DNA of 64,000 bases from Pseudomonas sp. JQ170C (GCF_035581345.1 NZ_CP141608.1:700001-764000); one strand, 5' to 3'. Positions 20,760 through 30,701 are shown, counted from the stretch's first letter. Numbers and translations are program-made. The notes: generated from the sequence alone by a model not told the origin.

Positions 20760-21350
20760 ATGAAAAAGGTCCTGTTGCTCAACGGCGGTAAAAAATTCGC
20801 CCACTCCGATGGTCGCCTGAACGAGACCCTGCACGAGGCCGCCCTGGCATTCCTCGACCGCGCGGGCTTCGACGTCAAGACCACCTATATCGACGGTGGC
20901 TACGACAACGCCGAAGAAGTGCAAAAATTCCTCTGGGCCGATGTGATCATCTACCAGATGCCCGGCTGGTGGATGGGGGCGCCCTGGACCGTCAAGCAGT
21001 ACCTGGACGAAGTCTTCACCGCCGGCCACGGCAGCCTGTACGCCAACGATGGCCGTACCCGCTCCGATGCCTCGCAGAAGTACGGCAGCGGCGGCCTGAT
21101 CCACGGCAAGCAGTACATGCTGTCGCTGACCTGGAACGCACCGCAGCAAGCCTTTGACGACCCCAGCGACTTCTTCGAGGGCAAGGGCGTGGATGCGGTG
21201 TACTTCCCGTTCCACAAGGCCAACCAGTTCCTCGGCATGACCGGCCTGCCGACCTACCTGGCAGTGGATGTGATGAAGCGCCCCAACGTCGAGGCCGCCG
21301 TGGCCGCCTACGAGCAGCACCTGGCCCGGGTTTTCCAGACACCGGCCTGA
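20760..21350 (+). CDS. mdaB: NAD(P)H-quinone reductase, MdaB type
   Basis: 196 residues, flavodoxin-like fold. MKKVLLLNGGKKFAHSDGRL at the N-terminus and VIIYQMPGWWMGAPWTVKQY near 60-80 match MdaB, which reduces quinones by two electrons and avoids semiquinone radicals. ATG at 20760 chosen; ATG 20748 would add four residues (MRQV). A YgiN-like gene is divergent upstream and a LysR regulator follows in the same direction. Confidence 0.88.
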   Translation: MKKVLLLNGGKKFAHSDGRLNETLHEAALAFLDRAGFDVKTTYIDGGYDNAEEVQKFLWADVIIYQMPGWWMGAPWTVKQYLDEVFTAGHGSLYANDGRTRSDASQKYGSGGLIHGKQYMLSLTWNAPQQAFDDPSDFFEGKGVDAVYFPFHKANQFLGMTGLPTYLAVDVMKRPNVEAAVAAYEQHLARVFQTPA

Positions 21351-21417
21351 TGAGTCCTTGCGTTGGCCGCGCCAAGCGGCTATCTATCACGGCTGTTGCT
21401 CACCCCAAGGTACAGCC

Positions 21418-22314
21418 GTGAAAGCCAGGTCCGATGAATTGCAGGTGTTTGTCTCGGTGATCGAGTGCGGCTCGATTTCCGCTGCCGCCGAGCAGGGCGG
21501 GCAGACGCCTTCGGCAATCAGCCGGACCCTGTCGCGCCTGGAGGCAAAGCTTGGCACCACGCTGATCAACCGCACCACCCGGCGCATGGACCTGACCGAA
21601 GAGGGGCGGTTTTTCTTCGAGCGGGCCAAGTCGATCCTGCAGCAGATGGACGAGCTTGAAGAGCACCTGTCGGTGCACCACCAGACCCCTTCCGGTCGCC
21701 TGCGCATCAATGCTGCCTTGCCTTTCATGCTGCACGCCATCGTGCCCTGGGTTGGCGAGTTTCGTGAGCTGTACCCGCAGATCCAGCTGGAGCTCAACAC
21801 CAGCGACTTGATCATCGACCTGATCGAGCAGAGCACCGACGTCGCCATCCGCATCGGCGAGCTGGCCGATTCCAGTCTGCATGCCCGCTCGCTGGGTTGC
21901 AGCCCGTTGAATGTGCTGGCCAGCCCCGCATACCTGGCGCGTCATGGCATGCCCGAGCGGGTTGAAGACTTGCAGGCGCATTCGCTGCTCGGCTTCACCC
22001 AGACCGAAACCCTCAACCACTGGCCGCTGCGCCATGTGGAAGGTGACCGCCTGCTGATCCGTCCGAGCCTGTCGGCGTCCAGCGGGGAAACCCTGCGCGA
22101 GCTTGCCCTGGCCGGTGAAGGCATCGCGTGTCTGTCGCACTTCATGACCCATGAAGACATCCGCACCGGCCGCTTGCATGTGGTGCTCGGCGAGCACAAC
22201 AGTGGTTATCGCCAGCCCATCAATGCGGTGTACTACCGTAACTCGCAGTTGGCGCTGCGCATCCAGTGCTTTCTCGATTTTATCCAGCACAAGCTGGCGG
22301 CCTACGCCTGCTGA
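21418..22314 (+). CDS. LysR-family transcriptional regulator
   Basis: 298 residues from a GTG start at 21418 behind AAGGTACAGCC. HTH KARSDELQVFVSVIECGSISAAAEQGGQTPSAISRTLSRLE and a typical LysR effector domain (DLIIDLIEQSTDVAIRIGEL). The open frame extends upstream to 21358, but that start overlaps no ribosome site and adds residues not seen in the family. It lies 67 nt after mdaB in the same direction and may regulate mdaB; that is inferred from position only. Confidence 0.82.
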   Translation: MKARSDELQVFVSVIECGSISAAAEQGGQTPSAISRTLSRLEAKLGTTLINRTTRRMDLTEEGRFFFERAKSILQQMDELEEHLSVHHQTPSGRLRINAALPFMLHAIVPWVGEFRELYPQIQLELNTSDLIIDLIEQSTDVAIRIGELADSSLHARSLGCSPLNVLASPAYLARHGMPERVEDLQAHSLLGFTQTETLNHWPLRHVEGDRLLIRPSLSASSGETLRELALAGEGIACLSHFMTHEDIRTGRLHVVLGEHNSGYRQPINAVYYRNSQLALRIQCFLDFIQHKLAAYAC

Positions 22315-22431
22315 GCACTCCGGCCACGACAAAACCTGCCTGCCTGCGGCGCATTTTCTTGCGGTGTTTGATTAGTTTTCGGACATAAGCCTTAATGGCT
22401 GTTCAACGAAAACAACACCAAGGAAGCTCTC

Positions 22432-24099
22432 ATGCGCGTTGTGATGTTCCGAACCCTGGGCCTGAGTGCCGCAATAATCGCCAGCTCATCGGCTTACGCG
22501 GTGACCCTGGAAGGTGGCGCGGTAGCTGCACCTGATCAATATGGTGCACAGGTGGCCGCCGACGTCCTGAAAAAAGGCGGTAACGCGGTCGATGCCGCCG
22601 TCGCCACCGCGTTCACCCTGGCCGTGACCTACCCCGAAGCCGGCAACATCGGCGGCGGCGGTTTCATGACCCTGTACATGGATGGCAAACCTTACTTCCT
22701 CGACTACCGCGAAGTGGCGCCCAAGGCAGCCAGTCGCAACATGTACCTGGACGAAAAGGGCGAAATCATCGAGAACCTGAGCCTGGTCGGCGCCCGTGCC
22801 GCCGGTGTGCCGGGTACGGTGATGGGCTTGTGGGAAGCGCATCAGAAGTTCGGCAAATTGCCCTGGGCCGAGCTGATCACCCCAGCCGTGGGCTACGCGA
22901 AGAACGGCTTCAAGATTGCTGAAAAACAGTACCAGTACCGCGAAGACGCCCTGGGCCTGTTCAAGGACAGCACCAACTTCAACGACTACTTCGGCAACAT
23001 GAAAGTCGGCGAGACCTTCAAGCAGCCAGAGCTGGCGCAAACCCTGGAGCGCATTGCCGACAAGGGCGTGAGCGAGTTCTACCAGGGCAAGACCGCTGAC
23101 TTGCTGGTGGCGCAGATGCAGGCCGACAAAGGCCTGATCAGCAAGGACGACCTCAAGGACTACAAAGCCGTATGGCGTGACCCGATGGGCATCGAATGGC
23201 GCGGCAACATGGTCTACACCGCACCGCTGCCAAGCTCTGGCGGCGTGGCCCTGGCGCAACTGCTGGGCATCAAGGAAAACCGCGCGGCGGACTTCAAGGG
23301 CGTTGACCTGAACTCGGCACGCTACATCCACTTGCTGGCCGAAATCGAGAAGCGTGTGTTCGCTGACCGCGCCGACTACCTGGGCGACCCTGCGTTTTCA
23401 AAGGTGCCTGTGGATAAGCTGATCGCCAAGGACTACCTGGCCAAGCGTGCCCAGGAGGTCAACCCGACGGCCATTTCCGAAACCGAGAAAGTCCGCCCGG
23501 GCCTTGAACCGCACCAGACCACCCACTTCTCCATCGTCGACAAGCAGGGCAACGCGGTCAGCAACACCTACACCCTGAACTGGGACTACGGCAGTGGTGT
23601 AGTGGTCAAGGGCGCAGGCTTCCTGCTCAACGACGAGATGGACGACTTCAGCTCCAAGCCCGGGGTCGCCAACGCCTTTGGTGTGGTGGGCGGTGATGCC
23701 AATGCCATCGAGCCGGGCAAGCGCATGCTCTCGTCCATGGCTCCGACCCTGGTCACCCGTGACGGCAAGGTCACCCTGGTGCTGGGTACGCCCGGTGGCT
23801 CACGGATCTTCACCTCGATCTTCCAGGTGCTGAACAACCTGTACGACTACAACCTGCCACTGGAAAAAGCCGTGGCGGCGCAGCGGGTTCATCACCAGTT
23901 GCTGCCTAAGGACACCATCTACTTCGATGCCTATGCACCGCTGACCGGCAAGGTGGCGGATGAGCTGAAGAAGATGGGCTACACCCTGGAAGACCAGGGC
24001 TGGGAGATGGGCGATATCCAGGCGATCCGGGTCAATGGCACGGCGCTGGAAACTGCCTCCGATCCGCGTGGGCGGGGCGTGGGACACGTCGTCAAATAA
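22432..24099 (+). CDS. ggt: Periplasmic gamma-glutamyltransferase
   Basis: 555 residues including a signal peptide (LGLSAAIIASSSAYA). GGT cleaves the gamma-glutamyl bond of glutathione and related compounds and transfers it to water or amino acids. The precursor self-cleaves before the nucleophile Thr, seen here in GLEPHQTTHFSIVDKQGNAVS near residue 365. Substrate-site motifs NIGGGGFMTLY and SSMAPTLV are present. ATG at 22432 behind AAGGAAGCTCTC. A REP pair follows the stop. Confidence 0.95.
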   Translation: MRVVMFRTLGLSAAIIASSSAYAVTLEGGAVAAPDQYGAQVAADVLKKGGNAVDAAVATAFTLAVTYPEAGNIGGGGFMTLYMDGKPYFLDYREVAPKAASRNMYLDEKGEIIENLSLVGARAAGVPGTVMGLWEAHQKFGKLPWAELITPAVGYAKNGFKIAEKQYQYREDALGLFKDSTNFNDYFGNMKVGETFKQPELAQTLERIADKGVSEFYQGKTADLLVAQMQADKGLISKDDLKDYKAVWRDPMGIEWRGNMVYTAPLPSSGGVALAQLLGIKENRAADFKGVDLNSARYIHLLAEIEKRVFADRADYLGDPAFSKVPVDKLIAKDYLAKRAQEVNPTAISETEKVRPGLEPHQTTHFSIVDKQGNAVSNTYTLNWDYGSGVVVKGAGFLLNDEMDDFSSKPGVANAFGVVGGDANAIEPGKRMLSSMAPTLVTRDGKVTLVLGTPGGSRIFTSIFQVLNNLYDYNLPLEKAVAAQRVHHQLLPKDTIYFDAYAPLTGKVADELKKMGYTLEDQGWEMGDIQAIRVNGTALETASDPRGRGVGHVVK

Positions 24100-24110
24100 A
24101 GCCCCCTGAT

Positions 24111-24181
24111 GTAGGCGCGGGCTTGCCCCGCGATGGCGTCGTGTCAGTCACATCGCCATCGCGGGGCAAGCCCGCGCCTAC
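24111..24181. repeat. REP element pair (GCGCGGG variant)
   Basis: Inverted REP cores GGCGCGGGCTTGCCCCGCGAT and its complement, about 25 nt apart, between convergent ggt and mcpS. Confidence 0.85.
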
Positions 24182-24188
24182 GCAGGTG

Positions 24189-26108
24189 TTAGACGCGGAA
24201 GTGGCTGACCATGGTCTGCAGCTGGTTACCCAGGCGGGCCAGCTCGACACTGGAGGCTGCGGTTTCGTCACTGGCCGCCGCGGTCTGCTCCGACACATCG
24301 CGCACGTTGATGATGCTGCGGCTGATCTGTTCGGCCACCGCGCTCTGCTGTTCGGCCGCCGCTGCAATCTGCTGGTTCATCGACTGAATGTTCGACACGG
24401 TGCGGGTGATGCTTTCCAGCGAGGCGCCAGCCTTGCGGGTCAGCTCGACGCTGCTGTCGGTCAGGTTGCGGCTACCAAGCATCACATTGGCCACTTGCTG
24501 GGTACCGCTCTGCAAACCGGCCACCAACTCTTCGATCTCTTCGGTGGACTTCTGCGTACGCTGGGCCAGCCCACGAACCTCATCGGCCACCACGGCAAAG
24601 CCACGTCCGGCTTCACCGGCACGGGCGGCTTCGATGGCGGCGTTCAGGGCCAGCAGATTGGTTTGCTCGGCCACTGACTTGATCACATCCATGACGCTGC
24701 CGATCTTCTGGCTCTCCTGCTGCAGCAGGCCCATGGCCTCGGTGGAGCGGTGTACTTCTTCGGCCAGGCGTTCGATCTGGTTGATGGCTTCGGCGACCAC
24801 TCGATCACCGTCCCGGGCCTGCGCGTCGGCATCGGTGGCGGCGGCAGAGGCGTGCTCGGCGTTGCGCGCCACCTCCTGCACGGTGGCGGCCATCTCGTGC
24901 ATGGCCGTGGCGACCTGGTCGGTCTCGACTTTCTGGCTGTTGACCCCGGCGCTGGTTTCTTCGGTCACGGCCGACAGCTCTTCGGCGGCGCTGGCGATCT
25001 GGGTGACGCCGTCACGGATGCCGCTGATCAGGTCGCGCAGGGTCGCGCCCATGCGCTGGATGCCTTGTTGCAGCACGCCCAGTTCGTCGCGGCGGGTAAC
25101 GCGCAGGTCATGGGTGAGGTCGCCGGCGGCGATTTTTTCCACCACGGCCAGGGTCTCGCGCAGCGGACGGGTGATCTGGCGGGTGATGACTACCGCCGCC
25201 AACACGCCCACCAACAGCGCCAGCAGGGTGGCGGTCAATTGCAGGGTACGGGCCTGGGCGCTTTCGCTGTCACGGCGTTCGAGCTGGATCGTGTACAGCG
25301 CGTCGCTGATCTTGACGATGGTGGCGCCTTGTACGGTCATTTCCTGGCGGGCCACGGCGACGTCGGCAGTGGCATCGCGGAACTGACGCACCGCTTCGCG
25401 GTAGGCCAGCACGGCGTTTTCAAACTGCTGGATGCGTGCGCCTTCGTGCGGCATCTGGCGGTTCAGGCTGGCAATCTCGGCCAGGGCGCCATCGAGCTGA
25501 CGCAGGGCCAGTTGTTCGGCTTCGCTGCTGATGTCGGCTATGTAGCTGCGCACGGCCAGGCGCACCTGGAACAGCTGCTCCTTGGCCTGGGTGATGGTGC
25601 GAAACTGCTCCAGACGGCTGGCGTCGCCTTCGGGCAGGGCGAGGATATCGCGGTTGATCGCCTCGACCAGGTCGATGGCGCGCGAAGCGGCCAGGTTCAT
25701 GGCGTCACGCGCCGCAAGGCTGGCCCGATAGCCGGCGCGCATCTTGTTGATCGAGACCTGGTATTCGTCGATGGTCTGGCCCAGCTCCTGGAGCAGCTTG
25801 ACGTTCTCAGGGCTCTTGAAGCTCTTGAGCAGCTTTTGCTGTTGTTCGCTGAAGGCATTGAGCTTGACCTGCACGGTACCGGCGGAGGCATCGTCACCGT
25901 TGGTCAGCATGTATTGCAGGCGAGTGATACGCAGGTTGGTCAGGTCGCTGTTGAGCTGGGTGATATCGCTCATCCAGTTACTGCGGTCGATCAGCCCGCC
26001 CATGCTGTTCCAGCCGGTCAGGGCCAGCAGGCTGGTGAGCAGCAGCACCAGGCCGAAGCCCAGGCCGAGTTTCAGGTTGACGCTGATGTTGGCAAACCAG
26101 CTATTCAT
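24189..26108 (-). CDS. mcpS: Methyl-accepting chemotaxis protein, McpS-like
   Basis: 639 residues. Membrane segment near 11-33, a long all-helical periplasmic domain to about 285 (the helical bimodular HBM type), a second membrane segment near 290-312, HAMP, then the signalling domain with the conserved tip [34 protein letters not shown]. putida McpS has this length and architecture and binds TCA-cycle acids; there the gene lies between ggt and pcaHG as here. ATG at 26108 behind GGAGG. Ligands are by homology. TTGTTGTT (AACAACAA on the coding strand) lies about 50 nt upstream. Confidence 0.85.
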   Translation of the reverse strand: MNSWFANISVNLKLGLGFGLVLLLTSLLALTGWNSMGGLIDRSNWMSDITQLNSDLTNLRITRLQYMLTNGDDASAGTVQVKLNAFSEQQQKLLKSFKSPENVKLLQELGQTIDEYQVSINKMRAGYRASLAARDAMNLAASRAIDLVEAINRDILALPEGDASRLEQFRTITQAKEQLFQVRLAVRSYIADISSEAEQLALRQLDGALAEIASLNRQMPHEGARIQQFENAVLAYREAVRQFRDATADVAVARQEMTVQGATIVKISDALYTIQLERRDSESAQARTLQLTATLLALLVGVLAAVVITRQITRPLRETLAVVEKIAAGDLTHDLRVTRRDELGVLQQGIQRMGATLRDLISGIRDGVTQIASAAEELSAVTEETSAGVNSQKVETDQVATAMHEMAATVQEVARNAEHASAAATDADAQARDGDRVVAEAINQIERLAEEVHRSTEAMGLLQQESQKIGSVMDVIKSVAEQTNLLALNAAIEAARAGEAGRGFAVVADEVRGLAQRTQKSTEEIEELVAGLQSGTQQVANVMLGSRNLTDSSVELTRKAGASLESITRTVSNIQSMNQQIAAAAEQQSAVAEQISRSIINVRDVSEQTAAASDETAASSVELARLGNQLQTMVSHFRV

Positions 26109-26262
26109 GCAATCCCTCCAGGAACGTTGTGCGTCTTGATCCGTATCGCTGGAAGGTTGTTGTTGTAGCCAGTCGATGTACTTGAGCATGGGTTATCGGC
26201 GGCTCGGTGCGGAGCTGAAACGCTTTTTCAGCAAAAATGACCGATGGTCGTAACCGGGTATG

Positions 26263-26289
26263 AAAACGGCAGCCCGAAGGGGCTGCCGT
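26263..26289 (-). terminator. Terminator of the zinc peptidase gene
   Basis: CGGCAGCCC/GGGCTGCCG hairpin with GAAG loop region, with TTTTC after it when read on the minus strand. It follows the metallopeptidase stop at 26307. Confidence 0.75.
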
Positions 26290-26306
26290 GCATCAGGGGC
26301 GGGAGT

Positions 26307-27188
26307 TTAGAGGGGGCGGCTGGTAAAAGTATCGCACTGGTTGATGTCGCCCTTGGCGAAGCCGGTCTTGAACCAGCGCACGCGCTGTTGCGAGGTGCCG
26401 TGGGTGAAGGAGTCCGGGACCACGCGGCCCTGGCCTTTCTGCTGCAGGCGGTCGTCGCCGATGGCGTTGGCGGCGTTCAGGGCCTCTTCGATGTCACCCG
26501 GTTCCAGCCAGTTCAGGCGTTGTTGCGCCTGATAGGCCCAGACGCCGGCCAGGCAGTCGGCCTGCAGTTCCTGGCGCACCAGCAGGCCATTGTCGCCTTC
26601 CATGCGCTCGCCGCGCTGGCGTGCCGCCTGGACCTTGGCCGACACGCCCAGCAGGGTCTGCACATGGTGACCGACTTCGTGGGCAATCACGTAGGCCTGG
26701 GCGAAGTCGCCGGCGGCGGCGAAGCGCTGCTCCATTTCGCGGAAGAAGCTCATGTCCAGGTAGACCTTCTGGTCGGCCGGGCAGTAGAAGGGGCCGACCG
26801 CCGAGGAGGCGAAGCCGCAGGCCGAATTGATCTGGCCGCTGAACAGGGTCAGGGTCGGGTCTTTGTACTGGCGGCCGGCCTGGGCAAAGATCGCCCGCCA
26901 GGTGTCTTCGGTGTCGCCGAGGATCGAGGCGACGAATTCGGCCTGCTCATCGTTGGCCGGTGGCGCCTTGGCCGGGCCCGTGCTGACCGGTGCGCTTTGC
27001 TGATCCATCTGCCCGGCCAGCTGGCCGAGAATCTGCAGGGGGTCCTGCCCGGTAATCCAGCCGATGCCGACGATCAGCAGGATCGCACCGATGCTTAGGC
27101 CCTTGCCACCGCCGAAGCGCATGCCGCCGCCACCCTCGCCACGGGCATCGACCACATTGTCGCTACGCCTGCCTTTTCGCCATTGCAT
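26307..27188 (-). CDS. Membrane-anchored neutral zinc metallopeptidase (YpfJ family)
   Basis: 293 residues. A short charged, Gly-rich N-terminus, one membrane anchor (GLSIGAILLIVGIGWITG near 30-48), and a catalytic domain with HEVGHHVQTLLG near 170, the HExxH zinc motif. ELQADCLAGVWAY downstream supplies the third ligand region. Family COG2321 (YpfJ), function poorly known. ATG at 27188 (MQWRKGRR). Minus strand, with its own terminator. Confidence 0.88.
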   Translation of the reverse strand: MQWRKGRRSDNVVDARGEGGGGMRFGGGKGLSIGAILLIVGIGWITGQDPLQILGQLAGQMDQQSAPVSTGPAKAPPANDEQAEFVASILGDTEDTWRAIFAQAGRQYKDPTLTLFSGQINSACGFASSAVGPFYCPADQKVYLDMSFFREMEQRFAAAGDFAQAYVIAHEVGHHVQTLLGVSAKVQAARQRGERMEGDNGLLVRQELQADCLAGVWAYQAQQRLNWLEPGDIEEALNAANAIGDDRLQQKGQGRVVPDSFTHGTSQQRVRWFKTGFAKGDINQCDTFTSRPL

Positions 27189-27266
27189 AAGTGCTCTCCC
27201 GACCTTGGAAACATGAGCTAAAAGATTAGTTCACCGGGGGTCGCTCTGTCAGATTCCTGAAGGTTA

Positions 27267-27284
27267 CATAACCATATGGTTATG
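27267..27284. promoter_or_regulatory. PcaQ-like palindromic operator upstream of pcaHG
   Basis: CATAACCATATGGTTATG is a perfect 18-bp palindrome. Its core ATAACC-N4-GGTTAT is close to the ATAACC-N4-GGTTAA consensus described for the LysR regulator PcaQ in rhizobia. It is 105 nt before pcaH. No pcaQ gene is in the window. Confidence 0.6.
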
Positions 27285-27388
27285 AGTGAGCGGGCTCTTT
27301 TCAATATCGCCGCGGCTGAACATGCCGGAAACTGCAAGCTCGCCTGCCACGCCCAGGTGTTCCAATAATTCCAAGACAGGAGAACGGC

Positions 27389-28108
27389 ATGTCTGCACAA
27401 GACAACAGTCGCTTCGCTATCCGTGATCGCAACTGGCACCCCAAGGCCTTGACCCCCGATTACAAAACCTCCATTGCCCGGTCGCCGCGCCAGGCATTGG
27501 TGAGCATTCCCCAGTCGATCAGCGAAAGCACCGGCCCGGATTTCTCCCACCTGAAGTTCGGCGAGCATGACCACGACCTGCTGCTCAACTTCAACAATGG
27601 CGGCTTGCCGATCGGCGAGCGGATCATCCTTGCCGGCCGCGTGTGCGACCAGTACGGCAAGCCGATCCCGCACACCCTGGTGGAGATCTGGCAGGCCAAC
27701 GCCGGTGGCCGCTACCGCCACAAGAACGACCGCTACCTTGCGCCGCTGGACCCGAACTTCGGCGGTGTCGGCCGTGCCTTGACCGACAGCGAAGGCTATT
27801 ACAGCTTCCGCACCATCAAGCCGGGCCCGTACCCATGGCGCAACGGCCCCAACGACTGGCGTCCGGCGCACATCCATGTGTCGATCAGCGGCCCGTCGAT
27901 TGCCACCCGGTTGATTACCCAGCTGTATTTCGAGGGCGATCCGTTGATCCCGATGTGCCCGATCGTCAAGTCGATCGCCAACCCCGAGGCGGTACAGAGC
28001 CTGATTGCCCGGTTGGACATGAGCAACGCCAACCCGATGGACAGCCTGGCCTATCGCTTCGACATCGTGTTGCGCGGTCAGCGCAAGACCCACTTCGAAA
28101 ACCGCTGA
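27389..28108 (+). CDS. pcaH: Protocatechuate 3,4-dioxygenase beta subunit
   Basis: 239 residues. With PcaG it forms the non-haem Fe(III) enzyme that ring-opens protocatechuate to 3-carboxy-cis,cis-muconate, the entry to the beta-ketoadipate pathway. The beta subunit carries the iron: the ligand tyrosines are expected in [10 protein letters not shown] and GPYPWRNG, and the two histidines are seen in [14 protein letters not shown] at 27389 behind GGAGAACGGC. pcaG follows with GAGGAGG overlapping the pcaH stop. Confidence 0.97.
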   Translation: MSAQDNSRFAIRDRNWHPKALTPDYKTSIARSPRQALVSIPQSISESTGPDFSHLKFGEHDHDLLLNFNNGGLPIGERIILAGRVCDQYGKPIPHTLVEIWQANAGGRYRHKNDRYLAPLDPNFGGVGRALTDSEGYYSFRTIKPGPYPWRNGPNDWRPAHIHVSISGPSIATRLITQLYFEGDPLIPMCPIVKSIANPEAVQSLIARLDMSNANPMDSLAYRFDIVLRGQRKTHFENR

Positions 28109-28118
28109 GGAGGTGACC

Positions 28119-28724
28119 ATGCCCATTCAATTGCTGCCGGAAACCCCTTCGCAGACGGCCGGCCCGTATGTGCACATCGGCCTGGCCCTGGAAGCGGCCG
28201 GCAACCCGACCCGTGACCAGGAAATCTGGAACCGCATGGCCCGCCCCGATGCGCCGGGCGAGCATATCCTGGTGTTTGGCAACGTCTACGACGGCAACGG
28301 CCACCTGGTGCGCGACTCGTTCCTGGAGTTCTGGCAGGCCGACCACAATGGCCAGTACCAGGGTGATTTCGACCTGGAGCAGCCGTTCAACAGCTTTGGC
28401 CGTACCGCCACCACCTTCGATGCCGGTGAGTGGACACTGAACACCATCAAGCCGGGTGTGGTGCGCAACGCCGCGGGCGTGCCGATGGCGCCGCACATCA
28501 ACGTCAGTCTGTTTGCGCGAGGGATTAACATTCACCTGCAAACGCGGCTGTATTTCGATGATGAGGCTCAGGCCAATGCCCGGTGTCCGGTGCTGAACCT
28601 GATCGAGCAGCCGCAGCGTCGCGAGACGCTGGTGGCGACGCGCTGTGAGGTGGATGGGAAGCTGGCGTACCGCTTTGACATCCGCATTCAGGGCGAAGGC
28701 GAGACAGTGTTTTTCGACTTCTGA
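28119..28724 (+). CDS. pcaG: Protocatechuate 3,4-dioxygenase alpha subunit
   Basis: 201 residues. Structural partner of PcaH, which shapes the active-site pocket but holds no iron. LLPETPSQTAGPYVHIGLAL at the N-terminus and APHINVSLFARGINIHLQTRLYF near 130 are characteristic; the His-x-His of the beta subunit is here HIN, as expected for alpha. ATG at 28119 is 5 nt from GAGGAGG; the GTG at 28113 lies inside that site and is rejected. A REP pair follows. Confidence 0.97.
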   Translation: MPIQLLPETPSQTAGPYVHIGLALEAAGNPTRDQEIWNRMARPDAPGEHILVFGNVYDGNGHLVRDSFLEFWQADHNGQYQGDFDLEQPFNSFGRTATTFDAGEWTLNTIKPGVVRNAAGVPMAPHINVSLFARGINIHLQTRLYFDDEAQANARCPVLNLIEQPQRRETLVATRCEVDGKLAYRFDIRIQGEGETVFFDF

Positions 28725-28730
28725 GAACCG

Positions 28731-28800
28731 GTAGGAGCGGGCTTGCCCCGCGATGCGATGTGACGGACGGATCGCTATCGCGGAGCAAGCCCGCTCCTAC
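28731..28800. repeat. REP element pair
   Basis: Inverted REP cores GTAGGAGCGGGCTTGCCCCG and complement (with one change, GCGGAGCAAG), between convergent pcaG and the FAD dehydrogenase gene. Confidence 0.85.
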
Positions 28801-28805
28801 AGCCA

Positions 28806-30524
28806 TCATTCGTATTCGGTGACCCCGGCGATGTGCCGCCCGGCGATGTAGCCGAAGGTCGCCGCCGGTCCCAGGTTGATCCCTCCCGCCGGGTAATGCC
28901 CACCCATGATGCTGGCCATGTCGGTACCCGCCGCGTATAGCCCGGCAATGGGCTGGCGCTGGCTGTCGAGCACCTGGGCATGTTCGTTGGTCTTGAGCCC
29001 GGCAAAGGTGCCAAAGCAGCCCGGTTCCACTTTCACGGCATAGAACGGCCCTTGTTCGATGGGCGCAACGCAAGGGTTCGGGCCGTGCAGGGCATCACCC
29101 TGTTTGCGGTTGTAAGGCGTCGAGCCGCGGCCGAACGCCGGGTCTTCGCCCAGGCGGGCGTGGCGGTTGTACTCGGTCACGGTGTCTTGCAAGCCTTGCG
29201 GGTCGATGCCGCAGGCTTTGGCCAGGGCTTCGAGGGTGTTGCCGACCTTGAGGTAGCCCGAGTCGATACAGGGCTGCAGCGGCAGCGGGAAGGGGCGAGA
29301 AATGCCCAGCCCATAGCGGCGCTGGAAGGCATGGCTGCAGATCAGCCACGACGCCACCTGCTCCCCCGGCGCCTGGGCGACCATGGCACTGACATAGTCG
29401 TAATAGCCGTCGGCTTCGTTGACGAAGCGCTTGCCGTTGGCCAGCACGCCGATGATGCCGGGCTTGCCGCGTTCGATGATGTGCGGGAAGTGTCCGACCG
29501 TGCCGTCCTTGTGCGCCACACGCGACACCGGCGCCCAGGCCACCGGGCTGTGCAGGTCGTCCGCCACCTGGCCGCCGACGCTTTCGCCCAGGCGCAGGCC
29601 ATCACCGTTGACGCCCAGTGGCGGCAAGGCCAGGTGTTCATGCCCGGTGGGCGTGCGCGGAAACAGCGCCTTGCGTCGCTCGATGTCGTTGGCAAAGCCA
29701 CCGGCCGCCAGCACCACCGCCTTGCGGGCATGGAGGGTCACCGGGCCGTGAGCCGTGTCGACCACGGCGCCACTCACCCGGCCCTGCTCATGGATCAATG
29801 CCGTAGCCGGGGCCGACGCCCACAGGAGCACCCCCAGGTCTTCTGCCGACTTGGCCAGGCGTGCCACCAGCGCTACGCCATTGACCAGTTGCAAGGCGCG
29901 GCCGTGCAGGGCCAGATCGAGCAGGTGCCGGCTGACGCGTTTACCCACATGCAGCAGCGAGCGCCACGAGCGGGTGAGGGTGAGAAAGGCGCCGAGGTCT
30001 TTGCCGGCCATGATCGGCATGCCGATGAACGACGTTTCGCGCATGGTCTTGCGCAGGCGCTTGAGCAGTTTGCCCAGCTGGCGGGCGTCATAGGGCGCGG
30101 CGATCACTGAGCGTCCGCCGGTGCCGGCACCCGGTGTTTGCCCATGGATGTCGGCGATACCGTTGCCGTCGGCAAACTGCAAGGCTGTGTGGCGCTCGAA
30201 GAACGACACCATGCGCGGCGCGGCGTCGAGAAAGGCATCGATCATCGCGGCGTCGAAGCGCTCGCCCAGTTCGTGTTCAAGATAGGTGCGCGGTTGTGAG
30301 CGGTCTTCGATGATGCCGGCGCGCTGCGCCAAGGGGTTGCACGGTACCCACATCCAGCCGCCGGACCAGGCGGTGGCGCCGCCGAACACGGCGTCCTTTT
30401 CCACCACGATGACCTTCTGCCCGTGCCAGGCGGCGGTCACTGCCGCCGACAAACCGGCAGCGCCGGAACCGATGACCAGTACATCGCAATCCACGCGGGA
30501 GGACGTGGGGGTATCGACAGCCAT
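28806..30524 (-). CDS. KstD-like FAD-dependent dehydrogenase (substrate unknown)
   Basis: 572 residues. FAD-binding Rossmann motif VLVIGSGAAGLSAAVTAA near 18-35, then VVEKDAVFGGATAWSGGWMW. The C-terminal GPFYAVKVEPGCFGTFAGL and GGINLGPAATFGYIAGRHIAG match 3-ketosteroid delta-1-dehydrogenases and related ring-ketone desaturases. KstD-like enzymes introduce a C=C next to a ring ketone. Sitting beside protocatechuate genes rather than steroid genes, it more likely desaturates a cyclohexanone-type acid; that is inference. ATG at 30524 (MAVDTPTSSR) behind GGAG. Divergent from the IclR gene with an IclR-type box 38 nt upstream. Confidence 0.8.
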   Translation of the reverse strand: MAVDTPTSSRVDCDVLVIGSGAAGLSAAVTAAWHGQKVIVVEKDAVFGGATAWSGGWMWVPCNPLAQRAGIIEDRSQPRTYLEHELGERFDAAMIDAFLDAAPRMVSFFERHTALQFADGNGIADIHGQTPGAGTGGRSVIAAPYDARQLGKLLKRLRKTMRETSFIGMPIMAGKDLGAFLTLTRSWRSLLHVGKRVSRHLLDLALHGRALQLVNGVALVARLAKSAEDLGVLLWASAPATALIHEQGRVSGAVVDTAHGPVTLHARKAVVLAAGGFANDIERRKALFPRTPTGHEHLALPPLGVNGDGLRLGESVGGQVADDLHSPVAWAPVSRVAHKDGTVGHFPHIIERGKPGIIGVLANGKRFVNEADGYYDYVSAMVAQAPGEQVASWLICSHAFQRRYGLGISRPFPLPLQPCIDSGYLKVGNTLEALAKACGIDPQGLQDTVTEYNRHARLGEDPAFGRGSTPYNRKQGDALHGPNPCVAPIEQGPFYAVKVEPGCFGTFAGLKTNEHAQVLDSQRQPIAGLYAAGTDMASIMGGHYPAGGINLGPAATFGYIAGRHIAGVTEYE

Positions 30525-30561
30525 GGGCAGTGTCTCCTGAATGTTGGGTTTTGTTATATTC

Positions 30562-30576
30562 TGGAACAAGATTCCA
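30562..30576. promoter_or_regulatory. IclR-type operator upstream of FAD dehydrogenase
   Basis: TGGAACAAGATTCCA, inverted repeat TGGAA-N5-TTCCA, closely resembling the E. coli IclR consensus TGGAAATNATTTCCA. It lies 38-52 nt before the FAD dehydrogenase start, in the spacer shared with the iclR-family gene. Confidence 0.65.
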
Positions 30577-30701
30577 TATTCTATGATTCGGGGCGTCTCG
30601 CGGCCAAGTGGCCGGAGCGACAAAGTGGGCGAAGATCGGACAGTGATTTGCGCTTTGCCCGCGGCTCTTTAGAATCGGCACAATTTTCAGGGACCGTGAC
30701 C

